A DNA stretch of 64,000 nt, taken from contig SCFO01000002.1 of assembly GCA_004078665.1 (NCBI GenBank), forward strand, positions 124,001 through 188,000, written 5' to 3'. The position numbers and the translations under genes are program-made. Below, in pieces: positions 13,550-22,847 of this stretch. Position 1 is the stretch's first letter, and each line of letters begins with the position of its first letter. Origin of the DNA: Halobacillus fulvus (GTDB taxonomy: Bacteria > Bacillota > Bacilli > Bacillales > Halobacillaceae). Below the pieces are notes generated by a model that worked only from the letters and a program-made list of their open reading frames with translations, did not search any database and was not told where the DNA came from.

Positions 13550-16212
13550 AGACGTTAGAAAAGATTACCATCGATCAGGTAGGTCAAATCGACGGAAGTG
13601 AGAAGTTTCGTTGCAAGGACTATAAATTCGGCTTCGTCTATCAAAGAATTCTCACGCATGTCCTGGAGAGCCATCCCGATATTGATGTAGAGGACGGAAA
13701 TTTCAGGAGTACTCTAGAGGATATGCACGAATTTTCCATGAGGGTGCTGTCGAGAAGTTTTATGATGTATATGAATCATCTCTATACTTCCGGTAATGAA
13801 CAAGAAGGGTTCAGGACGTATTATAAAAGATATCAAGAGCGTTTCTGTACAACTCCTCAACCTTTCTGTGAATTCTTCCACATTTTCAATGAAGCGTTTG
13901 ATATTTTGAGCACTTATTACGAACGTAGCTTGAAGAATTATCAATACGTTCTACAGTTGTTGAACCGTTACAAGACGGATGTTCAACAAAATTTCCAACT
14001 GGATCCTTATAGGTATGAAATCTCTGAGTTGAATTTAGCGCAAGGAGATAAGCATGAGGGTGGGCTTGGGACCGTTTCGTTTCTCGTTAATAACATCCCT
14101 TTCTATATAAAATGGAAAGATGCTTCTCTCGAAATCAACCATCATCGCCTGTATGAACATTTTCAGGAAGAGTTAGGCCTTTCAACATCGGAATTTGATT
14201 TAGCGATTTTACCCTTAGGTGATTGTTATGTGCAAAAAGGAATCGTCCCTGAAGAAGTAGATTCGAAAGACGAATTTTTTGCAAACTGCGGAATTTTTCT
14301 GTTTGTGACGTATTTGATTTCCGGATCCGATTTTCATTATGAAAACGTCATTTCCACAGGTAACACCGTGATTACGATCGATTCTGAGAATTTGTTTAAC
14401 CTTCGTCAAAACTTTAGTGTTTTCGAGACTTCACTCGTTTCTTCCTTTTCGATAAGGGAAAAGACACTCGCAGCTTTTTCCAATAATTATGATGGGGATC
14501 TCGATGTGAAAACGTACGAGTTTATCATTACTGATCACGGCATTGAAAAGCGTTTAGTTGTGACAGAGAAAGAGTCACTGACACTGAATGTTCCCAAACA
14601 GAAAGGGAAGCATTTATCTTTTTACAAGCATAAAGACCGAATTATTCGTGGTTTTGAGATGGCGTATAACTATTTCCTAGAAGATAAAGACAGCGTCATA
14701 CAGATGGTCCGATATTTCTTCAATGGTAAGAAAGCCCGCGTCATTGATAAACATACGTATACGTACAGTGATGCCATCTGGTCGAGTTACACTCCGAAGC
14801 TTCTGACAAGTAGGGAAAAAAGAAAACGTTTTTTCGAGAAACTGCAGGTTTTTAATGATCTTGAAATTTCTTTTCTATTAAAAGGTTTTATTCCTTATAA
14901 GGATCAGATGATCCAAATCCCTGATGACTATTTTGTACGCTTTAATACGTTTGATCTCGATCAGCAGAAGGTTTTCATTGAGGAGTCATTCTCACTTGAG
15001 CAGCGTAGAGATCAGGAATACAGTGGTGAAATTCCAAATGCATCTGTTCCTTTTGTCACTATGGAGGAGGTTTTGGAAGCATGTTATCAAGATTTAATAA
15101 CGAAGAAGCTTGTCTTAAACGGAGAAGTGAATTGGCTGGAAGTCATAGAAAAAGGAAATACGGAGTATAAGGATTTTCAAATTGATCCAATGCCTGAAAC
15201 GATCTATTACGGCCGAACAGGAATTTATTTATTTCTCGTCAAGTACTTTCAATACCGACCGGAGAAGAAAAAGAAGTTCAAGGGATTTGATCAGAACCTG
15301 CAAGCTTTCATCGCATCGTATAAAAAGCAAATTCAACAACACCCATCCGTCCAGAACGGGCTATTTGATGGAGCGGCTGGACTGTTAGTACTGATGAATG
15401 AGTCTAAGCAATATCCAGCTGCTGAAATTGTAGATTTGGCCGAATTCCTTTCCGGGAACGTTGATTATGATCAATCGTTCGATGTGATATCAGGGAGTGC
15501 AGGTTTACTGAAGGTTCTGCTTCACATGTATAAAACAAAAGAATACAAAGAGCTCCGACATGAAATTCAAAACTGTGCATTAGCAGCGAAGTCTCACCTC
15601 CTTCACCACATATACCGGAACAAAGAGAAGGTTGGATGGGTATCAAGAGGCACGGAAAAGGATATCAACTTCGGATATTCACATGGCTTGGCCGGTTATT
15701 TGCCCGTATTATATCAATACTCGCAAATCTTCAATGATGATGAAACAAAAGGGGTTGTCGATGATGGCTTAATGTACTTGCTGGCTAATCACAATCCCGA
15801 ACAACATACGTGGCCGACCTCCAGTGAAAACCAGGCCGCATTGACGAACTGGTGTCATGGGACCCCTGGGATTTTATTAAGCATTGGTGAGCTATATCAA
15901 GCTGGCTATCAAAACGATGATTTACATGAAGTTCTGCAATCCGATCTTAGGCTTTTACTTGAAACAGAAAAGGATTCCCTTTCGCTTTGTCACGGACGAT
16001 TCGGCAACTCCTTCATTGGGTTGTTCCTATCTTCTGTAATAGGGGAGAGGGACCTCCATGAAAAATTCGAAGATCAGTTGAAAGCCGACTTTTTAACCTT
16101 CTTTACACAAAACAACATTCCTTTAATGAACAAGTCGTTTATGACCGGATACAGTGGTATTTTGTATATATATTTAACCTGTTTAGAACGAGGGCTTGTT
16201 CATTTTGAATAA
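13546..16212 (+). CDS. lanM2: Class II lanthipeptide synthetase LanM (second copy, divergent dehydratase motifs)
   Basis: An 888-residue LanM co-translated with lanT (4-bp overlap). Dehydratase motifs are present but altered: GDKHEGGLGTVSF, then FYIKWKDASL where the first LanM has YYKPR, then SGSDFHYENVISTGNTVITI and DSENLF where the canonical form is DLETL. The catalytic D-H-E-N residues are kept. The cyclase domain shows NFGYSHGLAGY and zinc ligands in NWCHGTPG and LCHGRFG. Changes in the nucleotide/phosphate-binding motifs suggest a diverged but intact enzyme. Its partner peptide is unknown; haloduracin uses one LanM per peptide. Length is at the low end for LanM. Confidence 0.93.
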   Translation: MKTLEKITIDQVGQIDGSEKFRCKDYKFGFVYQRILTHVLESHPDIDVEDGNFRSTLEDMHEFSMRVLSRSFMMYMNHLYTSGNEQEGFRTYYKRYQERFCTTPQPFCEFFHIFNEAFDILSTYYERSLKNYQYVLQLLNRYKTDVQQNFQLDPYRYEISELNLAQGDKHEGGLGTVSFLVNNIPFYIKWKDASLEINHHRLYEHFQEELGLSTSEFDLAILPLGDCYVQKGIVPEEVDSKDEFFANCGIFLFVTYLISGSDFHYENVISTGNTVITIDSENLFNLRQNFSVFETSLVSSFSIREKTLAAFSNNYDGDLDVKTYEFIITDHGIEKRLVVTEKESLTLNVPKQKGKHLSFYKHKDRIIRGFEMAYNYFLEDKDSVIQMVRYFFNGKKARVIDKHTYTYSDAIWSSYTPKLLTSREKRKRFFEKLQVFNDLEISFLLKGFIPYKDQMIQIPDDYFVRFNTFDLDQQKVFIEESFSLEQRRDQEYSGEIPNASVPFVTMEEVLEACYQDLITKKLVLNGEVNWLEVIEKGNTEYKDFQIDPMPETIYYGRTGIYLFLVKYFQYRPEKKKKFKGFDQNLQAFIASYKKQIQQHPSVQNGLFDGAAGLLVLMNESKQYPAAEIVDLAEFLSGNVDYDQSFDVISGSAGLLKVLLHMYKTKEYKELRHEIQNCALAAKSHLLHHIYRNKEKVGWVSRGTEKDINFGYSHGLAGYLPVLYQYSQIFNDDETKGVVDDGLMYLLANHNPEQHTWPTSSENQAALTNWCHGTPGILLSIGELYQAGYQNDDLHEVLQSDLRLLLETEKDSLSLCHGRFGNSFIGLFLSSVIGERDLHEKFEDQLKADFLTFFTQNNIPLMNKSFMTGYSGILYIYLTCLERGLVHFE

Positions 16213-16230
16213 AGGTTATTGGAGAGGGGT

Positions 16231-16280
16231 GATCCCTTCTAGAAATCATTGAAAAATGATTCTTCTGGAGGGGGTCTTTT
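16231..16280 (+). terminator. Terminator of the lantibiotic operon
   Basis: A 20-bp stem with a 2-nt bulge: GATCCCTTCTAGAA...ATCATT pairs with AATGAT...TTCTTCTGGAGGGGGTC around a GAAA loop, followed by TTTT, 18 bp after lanM2. Confidence 0.85.
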
Positions 16281-16310
16281 ATGTTTTTAAAGAACAAGAT
16301 TCCCAAATAT

Positions 16311-16363
16311 GGGTCGGAAATCTTAAGAAAAGAAGCGATTTGTCCCTCATATCGCTTCGACCC
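16311..16363. other. Short nested stem-loop downstream of the lan operon
   Basis: GAAGCGAT (16332-16339) pairs with ATCGCTTC (16351-16358), and outside it GGGTCG (16311-16316) pairs with CGACCC (16358-16363, sharing one base). Purpose unknown. The rest of the 16283-16469 gap shows only the GGAGG of the next gene. Confidence 0.4.
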
Positions 16364-16469
16364 TGAGTCTTAGGTTTTTATCCGCATGAAAATTTTGTCG
16401 TATCGCCTGCCGATATAACTTGAAAAATGGAGAGAAAACCTTCATATTTAAATTATAAGGAGGCCCGAT

Positions 16470-17180
16470 ATGCGACACGATATTCAACCGAATGAACGCG
16501 CTTTTACGACGAAGGAAGTAGCTGAGGAATTGGGTATTGCGACACCGACCGTACGGAAATACGGGCAGATTCTGGAACGGAACGGTTATGAGTTTATGAA
16601 AGACGGTGACCGCAGGATTTTTGTCCGCACCGATATAGCATCGCTCGAAGCGATACGCGATACGGAAAGGCCGAAAGACGATGAGGCAAAGGAGTTAGTG
16701 GAGCAGCAGCAGGAGCGCCTGGCTTCCCCGAACACGACCGATGTAGCGTTATCCGATACATATGGCGATTCATTGACGGATCCGAACCAGCTTCGGGAGT
16801 TTTTGAAGTTGTTATCGAGTGAGCTTGCCGCAACACGTGAAATGAACACCCAACTTGTCAACGATATGACCGAGCTGAAAACGACGGTTTCACGCTTGCG
16901 TCAGGATCACCATGTCATCAGTTCGGGAGTCGGTAATTTTGCTCAAAAAACACAAACAAAATTCGAGAAGCTGACAGAACAGCAGAAGCATCATTATGAG
17001 TCGCTGCTGCTGGAGGAGAAGGAAAAGAATGAACAGTTGCAGCAGGAGATTCATAATATGAGAGACGAACAGCGGAAGGAATGGCAGGCGCAGAATGATT
17101 TCAATAAGCGACTTGAGGAATCGATGTCCAGTCAGCCTGCCAGTACGTGGGGGAAGATTCTCGCGATTTTCCGTAAATGA
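16470..17180 (+). CDS. MerR-type HTH protein with coiled-coil tail
   Basis: 236 residues. Residues about 10-50 are a MerR-like winged HTH (AFTTKEVAEELGIATPTVRK, then RRIFVRTDI). A polar linker and a long coiled coil follow (about residues 115-220, rich in E, K, Q). It ends with a short amphipathic segment TWGKILAIFRK that may touch the membrane. HTH plus coiled coil without a ligand domain recalls RacA-type chromosome-anchoring proteins and DUF3967 proteins rather than classical MerR sensors. Good RBS AAGGAGG. It is a single gene with its own terminator; the precise function cannot be assigned. Confidence 0.65.
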   Translation: MRHDIQPNERAFTTKEVAEELGIATPTVRKYGQILERNGYEFMKDGDRRIFVRTDIASLEAIRDTERPKDDEAKELVEQQQERLASPNTTDVALSDTYGDSLTDPNQLREFLKLLSSELAATREMNTQLVNDMTELKTTVSRLRQDHHVISSGVGNFAQKTQTKFEKLTEQQKHHYESLLLEEKEKNEQLQQEIHNMRDEQRKEWQAQNDFNKRLEESMSSQPASTWGKILAIFRK

Positions 17181-17185
17181 TCATA

Positions 17186-17220
17186 AAAAGGACGTATCGT
17201 AAGGCGATATGTCTTTTTTT
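17186..17220 (+). terminator. Terminator of the HTH/coiled-coil gene
   Basis: AAAGGACGTATCG pairs with CGATATGTCTTT (one G-T pair) and is followed by a T tract. Confidence 0.8.
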
Positions 17221-17297
17221 ATGGTAAGAAAAAGGGTTTTTGTGGAATTTGGAGAAGGTATAAGAGTTGAAGTTTATAGAGGAAAAGGGGAGTTACC

Positions 17298-18998
17298 ATG
17301 AGCAAAGTGTACATAGAAAAGCATGACCTCCAGAACACAGAAGAATTGGAGACTAAATTAAAAAGCTTGAATGAACATTCTTTCCGTTCCGCTCAGGATG
17401 TCGAAAAATGGCTGAGGGATGTATCGTCATTCTATGATGAAGTCCGTGAAGCGTTGGACGGGCACTATATAGATTTTCAAGCCTATAACCAGGACGAGGA
17501 AGCGCGGAAACAGTTCGAGCATGATCAAGAAAAGGTGGAACCGTTGATGAAAACGTATGCGGCCAAGCTTGACCAAAAGTTCATGGATACTCCGTATAAG
17601 GACGAACTGGATAAACAACAATACGGCCGCTTTCTCCGTAGTAAGAAAAATGCGCTGGAGCTATTTGATGAACGGAATATTTCCCTGGAAATAGACGAGG
17701 ACCGACTCGCAACCCAATATTTCGGGCTCACAGGTGGACTGTCAGCGGATTGGAATGGCGAGGAAAAGACCATTCCAGAGCTGTTCCCATTCTTGGAAAG
17801 CCCGGACCGTGACGAACGGAAGTCCGCTTTTGAGAAAATTTTCTCTGCTGTCGAAACAGTGGGAGAGGACTTACAGACGATCATGGACGAGCTGATGAAG
17901 CTTCGTAAACAAAAAGCGGAAAATAGCGGGGTGGACAATTACCGCGATTTCATGTTCAAGAAATATGAGCGCTTTGATTACACGCCGGAAGATTGCAAGC
18001 AGCTATTCGAATCGATCCGGACCCATGTCGTTCCCGTAGCGAAGCGAATCGAAGAGAAAAAGAAAGAGGAGCTGGGAGTGAACGTCCTGCGCCCATATGA
18101 TCGCAGTGCTGTTCCCCAGGGGCAGACCCCTCTAAAGCCGTTTGCTAACAGAGAAGAGTTTGTCGAACGGACATCGAAAGCATTAGGGAATCTCGAGCCG
18201 AGGTTTGAAGAGCTGATCCGAACGATGGACGAGCGCGGAATGCTTGACCTTGAAACAAGGAAAAATAAATCACCAGGTGGCTTCTGTACGCCACTGCCGG
18301 TCTCAGAGCTATCGTTTATTTTCATGAACGCTTCACACACTCATGATGATATGATGACTCTATTCCATGAAATGGGGCACTGTATCCATAATGATTACAA
18401 GCGCCATTTGCCGCTTTCATACGACCGTGAGACGCCGATGGAATCTTCTGAGCTTGCCAGTATGACGATGGAATTATTGTCGATCGATCAGTGGGATCAC
18501 TTTTATTCTGAGAAGGAACAGATCCAGGCGAAGCTTGACCTTCTCCGTGGAATCGTCACCTTCCTTCCAGGAGGCATCCGGGTCGACGCGTTCCAGCATT
18601 GGATGTATGAGAATCCGGATCATACGAAAGAAGAGCGAGCTGAGAAGTTTGCGGAAATTTCCGAAGAGCTATCGTCCGGTGTTGTTGACTGGAGTGGATA
18701 TGAAGATGTCCGTAAAAAGGAATGGTTGTTCATCCTTCATATATTTGAGGTGCCGTTCTACTATGTAGAGTATGTGATCGCACAGCTCGGTGCTGTCCAA
18801 ATGTATAAGCAATATAAAGAAGATCCGGAAGGCACGCTTGAGAGATACAAGCAGGCGCTTGCGCTCGGGAATACGAAGTCGCTTTATGAGATTTACGAGG
18901 CTGCGGGTATCCGCTTTGATTTTTCCGGAGAAATGATTCAGGAGCTGATGGAGTTTCTCGAACAGGAGATTAATGAACTTGAATCGCAGTACGTTTGA
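17298..18998 (+). CDS. M3 family oligoendopeptidase (PepF/M3B-like)
   Basis: A 566-residue cytosolic zinc metallopeptidase that degrades short peptides. The HEXXH motif is in TLFHEMGHCIHNDY, and the third ligand Glu is expected in ESSELASMTMELL about 25 residues on. The upstream GGFCTPLPVSELSFIFMN and the YYVEYVIAQLGAVQMYKQY region are typical of the M3B (oligoendopeptidase F) branch. The usual length of 560-600 residues is matched. Start ATG follows AAGGGGAG. Single gene between terminators. Confidence 0.88.
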   Translation: MSKVYIEKHDLQNTEELETKLKSLNEHSFRSAQDVEKWLRDVSSFYDEVREALDGHYIDFQAYNQDEEARKQFEHDQEKVEPLMKTYAAKLDQKFMDTPYKDELDKQQYGRFLRSKKNALELFDERNISLEIDEDRLATQYFGLTGGLSADWNGEEKTIPELFPFLESPDRDERKSAFEKIFSAVETVGEDLQTIMDELMKLRKQKAENSGVDNYRDFMFKKYERFDYTPEDCKQLFESIRTHVVPVAKRIEEKKKEELGVNVLRPYDRSAVPQGQTPLKPFANREEFVERTSKALGNLEPRFEELIRTMDERGMLDLETRKNKSPGGFCTPLPVSELSFIFMNASHTHDDMMTLFHEMGHCIHNDYKRHLPLSYDRETPMESSELASMTMELLSIDQWDHFYSEKEQIQAKLDLLRGIVTFLPGGIRVDAFQHWMYENPDHTKEERAEKFAEISEELSSGVVDWSGYEDVRKKEWLFILHIFEVPFYYVEYVIAQLGAVQMYKQYKEDPEGTLERYKQALALGNTKSLYEIYEAAGIRFDFSGEMIQELMEFLEQEINELESQYV

Positions 18999-19006
18999 TT
19001 GAGATA

Positions 19007-19042
19007 AAAAAGCGCTTGGCCATGGATGGCTCAAGCGCTTTT
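19007..19042. terminator. Bidirectional terminator between the M3 peptidase and bceB genes
   Basis: AAAAGCGCTTG-GCC pairs with GGC-T-CAAGCGCTTTT (one bulged base), with A and T tracts on its two sides. Confidence 0.9.
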
Positions 19043-19047
19043 GTCTA

Positions 19048-20988
19048 TTATAGAGCTCTGTGGATCAGTTTTCGATAATAAAAGAAGGACAGAATGCCGA
19101 ATAGAGAGTAAAGCAACGTGTAAATGACCATGACGATCAGCATCGGGGTCCACAGCTCTGTCCCGAAGAGGAACCAGCCGGATTGCACCACAAAGTAGCT
19201 GTGTAACAGCCCCACGAGCAATGGAATGCCGAAATTGAAGGCTTGTTTCCCCTGAATCCCTCTGAGTAGGTCCCCTTTTGTAAATCCGAGTTTGCGAAGG
19301 ATTTCATAGCTCGGCTTCTCATCCTCTCCTTCATCCATTTGCTTGAAATAAAGGACGCATCCTGAAGTGACGAGAAAAGCAAGGCCGAGAAAGCCGACGA
19401 TGAACATGGCGAGGCCCATATTTTGCTTTTGTGCACGTTCATCCGCGAGCTTCGACATTTGAGGATATTGATCATTTTCTAACGATTTAAATATCGTATT
19501 AGCTTCTTCTATTTGATTGGCATCCGTTATTTCCACTCCAATATGCTGGTCATAAGGACGCTGAAGAGAAGGATCTGACCCGTCGGAAATCTGAGAAAAC
19601 GTCTTTTCGCTGACGATTGCGGTTGGAAGGCCGAATGAAAAAGCGCTGTTGATGACAGACAAATCGCTCATACTTGTCATTTCAAGTGGAAGGTTGAAGT
19701 TTTCTCCCTCTAAAACCACTTCTCCGGAGTCTTTCATCCCCGTCAATTTTTTAATGATATCGTTCGTCTCTGTAAACACAACTTCATTCTCTGCTACGTC
19801 GACTGCTCCAGTGTCTTTTGCACTGACCACAGGCATTGTCATTTGAGTGGGATCGAAAGTTAGAGCCTCAAAGTCATTGGTAATCAGGTTGCTGACGTTC
19901 ACGTCAAAAATGAGGACGTCGACTTGATTCGTCTCATAACCGATCTGTCTTTCATCCAGATTTTCTTGAAAGCTAGTAGCAGTTTCCTCATCGGTAAATG
20001 CAAAATCAGCGGCAACTCCTCTTTCGGCGGATTTTTCTGCAGAATAGTAAGAGATGTAACTCAATGATAGAAGGCCGATTGCTAAAGCAGACACAGTGGT
20101 AATGACCGTCAGCAAGAAAGCATTTGATTTCATCCGGAAAAGAACAGATGACAGGGACAGCACTTCATTTACATTCAGATATCCTTGTTTCTTCTTTCGG
20201 AGCAGGTGGCCTGCCCATCGTACCGATCCTTTATAGAAAAGGTATGTTCCAAGGATGACCGAGGCGAGAATGAACAGCATCGTACCGAATAGGCCGTTGA
20301 TCGATGCGAAATCCCCGCTGAACATCCTGCCTGATACATAATAACCGGCACTAATCAGGACGATTCCTAAGATTCCGTATCCGATTTCGAACCAGGACAC
20401 CTTTTTTACTTTATCTTCCGTCTTCGTCTGAACTTGAAATAATGACAGAATGCTTTGTTTCCGTAAGTAAAAGTAATTAATGAGGCTGATCACACCATAA
20501 ATCACGGCAAATACAAGGAGCGTCTGCCAGAAGGCCTGTAGGGAAAAGTTCAACTCTGCTACACTTTCGACGCCGGTAATGCGAAACAGCGTCATTGTGA
20601 TAAGTTTTGAGACGGCGAATCCAATGAAGATACCGACGGCAAGGGAGCAGGTGTAAAGAAGGAAATTCTCGATACTGACGATTCGGAAGATCCGCCCTTT
20701 TGTCATCCCGATCAGCTGAAAAAGACCGAACTCCTTACTTCTTCTTTTCATGAAAAGCTGGTTCGCATAGAGAAGGAAAATCGTGACGATCGCGATCAGA
20801 AGCACGGAAGCGGCACGTACGGCAGCCTCTCCTCTTAAGCTTCCTGTCGCCGGATCCATCTCCGGATCGTATTGAAGCGTCACAAAAGCGAAGTAAAGGG
20901 CAATACTAAAAACTAGAGCAAAGACATAGAGGTAATAATTCTTGATGTTCTTTTTTAAATTGCGAACAATCAGTTGATTAATACTCAT
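19048..20988 (-). CDS. bceB: BceB-type ABC transporter permease
   Basis: A 646-residue permease with about ten membrane segments and two FtsX-like regions. A large extracellular domain lies roughly between residues 310 and 520, which in BceB homologues senses peptide antibiotics. Size and order match BceB/BraE/VraG proteins that free lipid II-cycle intermediates from bacitracin, lantibiotics and similar peptides and also signal to the partner kinase. The gene overlaps bceA by 11 bp. Substrate range cannot be read from sequence; proximity to a lantibiotic cluster makes a protective role attractive but unproven. Confidence 0.9.
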   Translation of the reverse strand: MSINQLIVRNLKKNIKNYYLYVFALVFSIALYFAFVTLQYDPEMDPATGSLRGEAAVRAASVLLIAIVTIFLLYANQLFMKRRSKEFGLFQLIGMTKGRIFRIVSIENFLLYTCSLAVGIFIGFAVSKLITMTLFRITGVESVAELNFSLQAFWQTLLVFAVIYGVISLINYFYLRKQSILSLFQVQTKTEDKVKKVSWFEIGYGILGIVLISAGYYVSGRMFSGDFASINGLFGTMLFILASVILGTYLFYKGSVRWAGHLLRKKKQGYLNVNEVLSLSSVLFRMKSNAFLLTVITTVSALAIGLLSLSYISYYSAEKSAERGVAADFAFTDEETATSFQENLDERQIGYETNQVDVLIFDVNVSNLITNDFEALTFDPTQMTMPVVSAKDTGAVDVAENEVVFTETNDIIKKLTGMKDSGEVVLEGENFNLPLEMTSMSDLSVINSAFSFGLPTAIVSEKTFSQISDGSDPSLQRPYDQHIGVEITDANQIEEANTIFKSLENDQYPQMSKLADERAQKQNMGLAMFIVGFLGLAFLVTSGCVLYFKQMDEGEDEKPSYEILRKLGFTKGDLLRGIQGKQAFNFGIPLLVGLLHSYFVVQSGWFLFGTELWTPMLIVMVIYTLLYSLFGILSFFYYRKLIHRAL

Positions 20989-21739
20989 TTTGAATCCCGC
21001 CCAACACGCCTTGGGTTTTCATAATATCCTGGAAAAAAGCTTGTCTCGACTGATCGCCTTTATTGAGCTGAGTGTAGATCCTTCCGTCCTGGATGAAGAT
21101 GACCCGACTACAGTAGCTGGCGGCGACCGGATCGTGGGTCACCATCGCAATGGTCGCTGAGCGTTTTTCGTTCAATTCGCTGAGCTTATTCAACAAATCA
21201 GAGGCGGATTTGGAATCGAGAGCTCCTGTCGGCTCGTCCGCAAAAATGATGCTGGGCTCGTGGATGAAGGCCCGTGCCGCAGAGGTTCGCTGCTTTTGTC
21301 CTCCGGAAATTTCATTCGGGTATTTATCTGCTATATCGAGAATGCCGAGCTCCTCTGCCAGGGATTCAAAGCGTGCCAAAGCCTCCCGTTTAGGTATTTT
21401 CACAATGGATAACGGAAGCAAAATGTTTTCTTTCACCGTCAACGTGTCGAGTAGGTTATATTCCTGGAAAATGAAGCCGAGGTGATTCTTTCTGAACTCG
21501 GCAAGGTTCTTCTCTTTTCGTCCGGTCATTTCTGTATTTTCGATGACGACCGTTCCCCGGCTCACACGGTCGATTGAAGAAAGAACGTTCAATAAGGTCG
21601 TTTTTCCGGAGCCGGAAGCTCCCATGATGCTGACGAATTCACCTTTTTCGATCGTCAAATCAATTCCCCTCAAGACGTCCTGCTTCGTAAACCTGTTCCC
21701 GTAGCTTTTATAAAGTTTATTGGCTTCTAAAATAACCAT
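20978..21739 (-). CDS. bceA: BceA-type ABC transporter ATP-binding protein
   Basis: 253 residues with Walker [14 protein letters not shown], signature [14 protein letters not shown], Walker [13 protein letters not shown] and switch MVTHDP: the MacB/BceA class that pairs with FtsX-domain permeases. The ATG at 21739 is used because GGAGG is 8 nt upstream; the TTG two codons earlier is too close to it. Overlap with bceB shows coupled translation. Expected to be induced by the BceR homologue encoded upstream. Confidence 0.9.
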   Translation of the reverse strand: MVILEANKLYKSYGNRFTKQDVLRGIDLTIEKGEFVSIMGASGSGKTTLLNVLSSIDRVSRGTVVIENTEMTGRKEKNLAEFRKNHLGFIFQEYNLLDTLTVKENILLPLSIVKIPKREALARFESLAEELGILDIADKYPNEISGGQKQRTSAARAFIHEPSIIFADEPTGALDSKSASDLLNKLSELNEKRSATIAMVTHDPVAASYCSRVIFIQDGRIYTQLNKGDQSRQAFFQDIMKTQGVLGGIQNEY

Positions 21740-21771
21740 TTGCAAATCCTCCGTTTTCCTAAGTTGTCTCC

Positions 21772-21821
21772 ATTATATAAGCGGAGAAGGGGCTCGTCCT
21801 TTCATTCAACGAACAAATGAA
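21772..21821 (-). promoter_or_regulatory. bceAB promoter with candidate BceR site
   Basis: On the minus strand TATAAT (21777-21772) is a perfect -10 box with no -35 match, as in activator-dependent promoters. About 36 bp upstream is an inverted repeat TTCATT-N9-AATGAA (21801-21821), well placed for a phosphorylated BceR dimer. Confidence 0.55.
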
Positions 21822-21823
21822 CA

Positions 21824-21853
21824 GAAGCATGTGACGTTTTTGTCACATGCTTC
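21824..21853 (-). terminator. Perfect hairpin overlapping the end of bceS
   Basis: GAAGCATGTGAC (21824-21835) and GTCACATGCTTC (21842-21853) form a 12-bp stem that includes the bceS stop codon. The following sequence has only scattered T residues, so it may be a weak terminator or processing site separating bceRS from bceAB. Confidence 0.6.
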
Positions 21854-22847
21854 GAAGATCTGTGAACGTATTACGGTCGGGGAAAGTTAGCGTCACGGAT
21901 GTGCCTCGTCGACTTGCAGATCGAACGTCGATCTCGATCTTCAACGCCGTCGCTGCATTTTTAACCAAATAAAGCCCCATTCCCGTTGCCCTCCCATCAT
22001 GATGATGGACTGTCGAGGTAAATCCCTTCTCGAATATCCTAGGCAAATCTTGCGCTTCGATTCCCCGTCCTTCGTCTTGAAGGATCACATGAGTTCTGCC
22101 GTGCTTTTCGTAAGCTATGATTTTGATATCGCTATTTTCGCTGTATTTCACGGCGTTCGTTAACAACTGTCTTAGAATGAATGCGAGCCATTTGGCATCA
22201 CTGAGCACATGGGGAACGTTCAGCTCCATATCGAATCCGATTCCCTTCTCCATACACCAGGATTGTAGGGACTTGATTTCCGGTATGAGCAGACTACGTA
22301 AATCCACCTGTTCTATATATAAATCATTTTCTAGAAAATGAATTCGTTTTTGGTGGAGCTTTTGATCAAGCAATAAATGAACACGAAGCCACTCATAGGT
22401 GAGCTGTTGTCTCAACTTTTGGTCTTCGATACGGTCGATGATCAATCGTATGGTTGATAAAGGCGTCTTCACTTCATGTATCCAGGCGAGAAGCTCGTCC
22501 ATTTCCTGTTCAGACTGTTGCTGTATTCCTGATGCTTCCTTTCTCAGGCGATCAATTTCCTCTGTCAAGTTATCCGCTACCAGTTCCTCAAAAGGACTAC
22601 CGGGGTCAGGAATACTGGTGAAATCAAGTTCAGTGTTGCGATTTTTCAGTTGTTTAAAAAAAAACGATTCTTTCTGGTATCGGAAAAATAAAAAGACGAG
22701 AAACGAAAGCAGAGTGAGGAATACATAATAAATCATGGAGGAAAGTGCAATGGATGGATCGATAAAGGCAAAGATGATGAGAAACATTTGTAGACATAGA
22801 ATGAATAGGATCCAACTGAGCCTTTCTTTTAAATAGTGCAAAATCAA
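21843..22847 (-). CDS. bceS: BceS-type intramembrane-sensing histidine kinase
   Basis: 334 residues: two membrane helices near the N-terminus (about 10-30 and 36-56) with almost no extracellular loop, then a dimerisation domain with phospho-acceptor His124 in AWIHEVKTPLSTIR. The HATPase_c domain has LRQLLTNAVKYS (N box), LQDEGRGI (G1) and GRATGMGLYLV (G2). Such kinases do not bind the drug; they read the activity of their BceAB transporter. Its start overlaps the bceR stop (ATGA). Confidence 0.9.
   Translation of the reverse strand: MILHYLKERLSWILFILCLQMFLIIFAFIDPSIALSSMIYYVFLTLLSFLVFLFFRYQKESFFFKQLKNRNTELDFTSIPDPGSPFEELVADNLTEEIDRLRKEASGIQQQSEQEMDELLAWIHEVKTPLSTIRLIIDRIEDQKLRQQLTYEWLRVHLLLDQKLHQKRIHFLENDLYIEQVDLRSLLIPEIKSLQSWCMEKGIGFDMELNVPHVLSDAKWLAFILRQLLTNAVKYSENSDIKIIAYEKHGRTHVILQDEGRGIEAQDLPRIFEKGFTSTVHHHDGRATGMGLYLVKNAATALKIEIDVRSASRRGTSVTLTFPDRNTFTDLRSM

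Noticed and set aside
16470-17180. Classical ligand-sensing MerR activator
   Set aside because: It has a MerR-type HTH but a long coiled coil in place of a short dimer helix and sensor, so it is more like RacA/DUF3967 proteins.
19048-21739. BceAB as the dedicated LanFEG immunity transporter
   Set aside because: The permease has the ten-helix, large-loop BceB form and is tied to BceRS; it is a general detoxification type, so dedicated immunity is not claimed.
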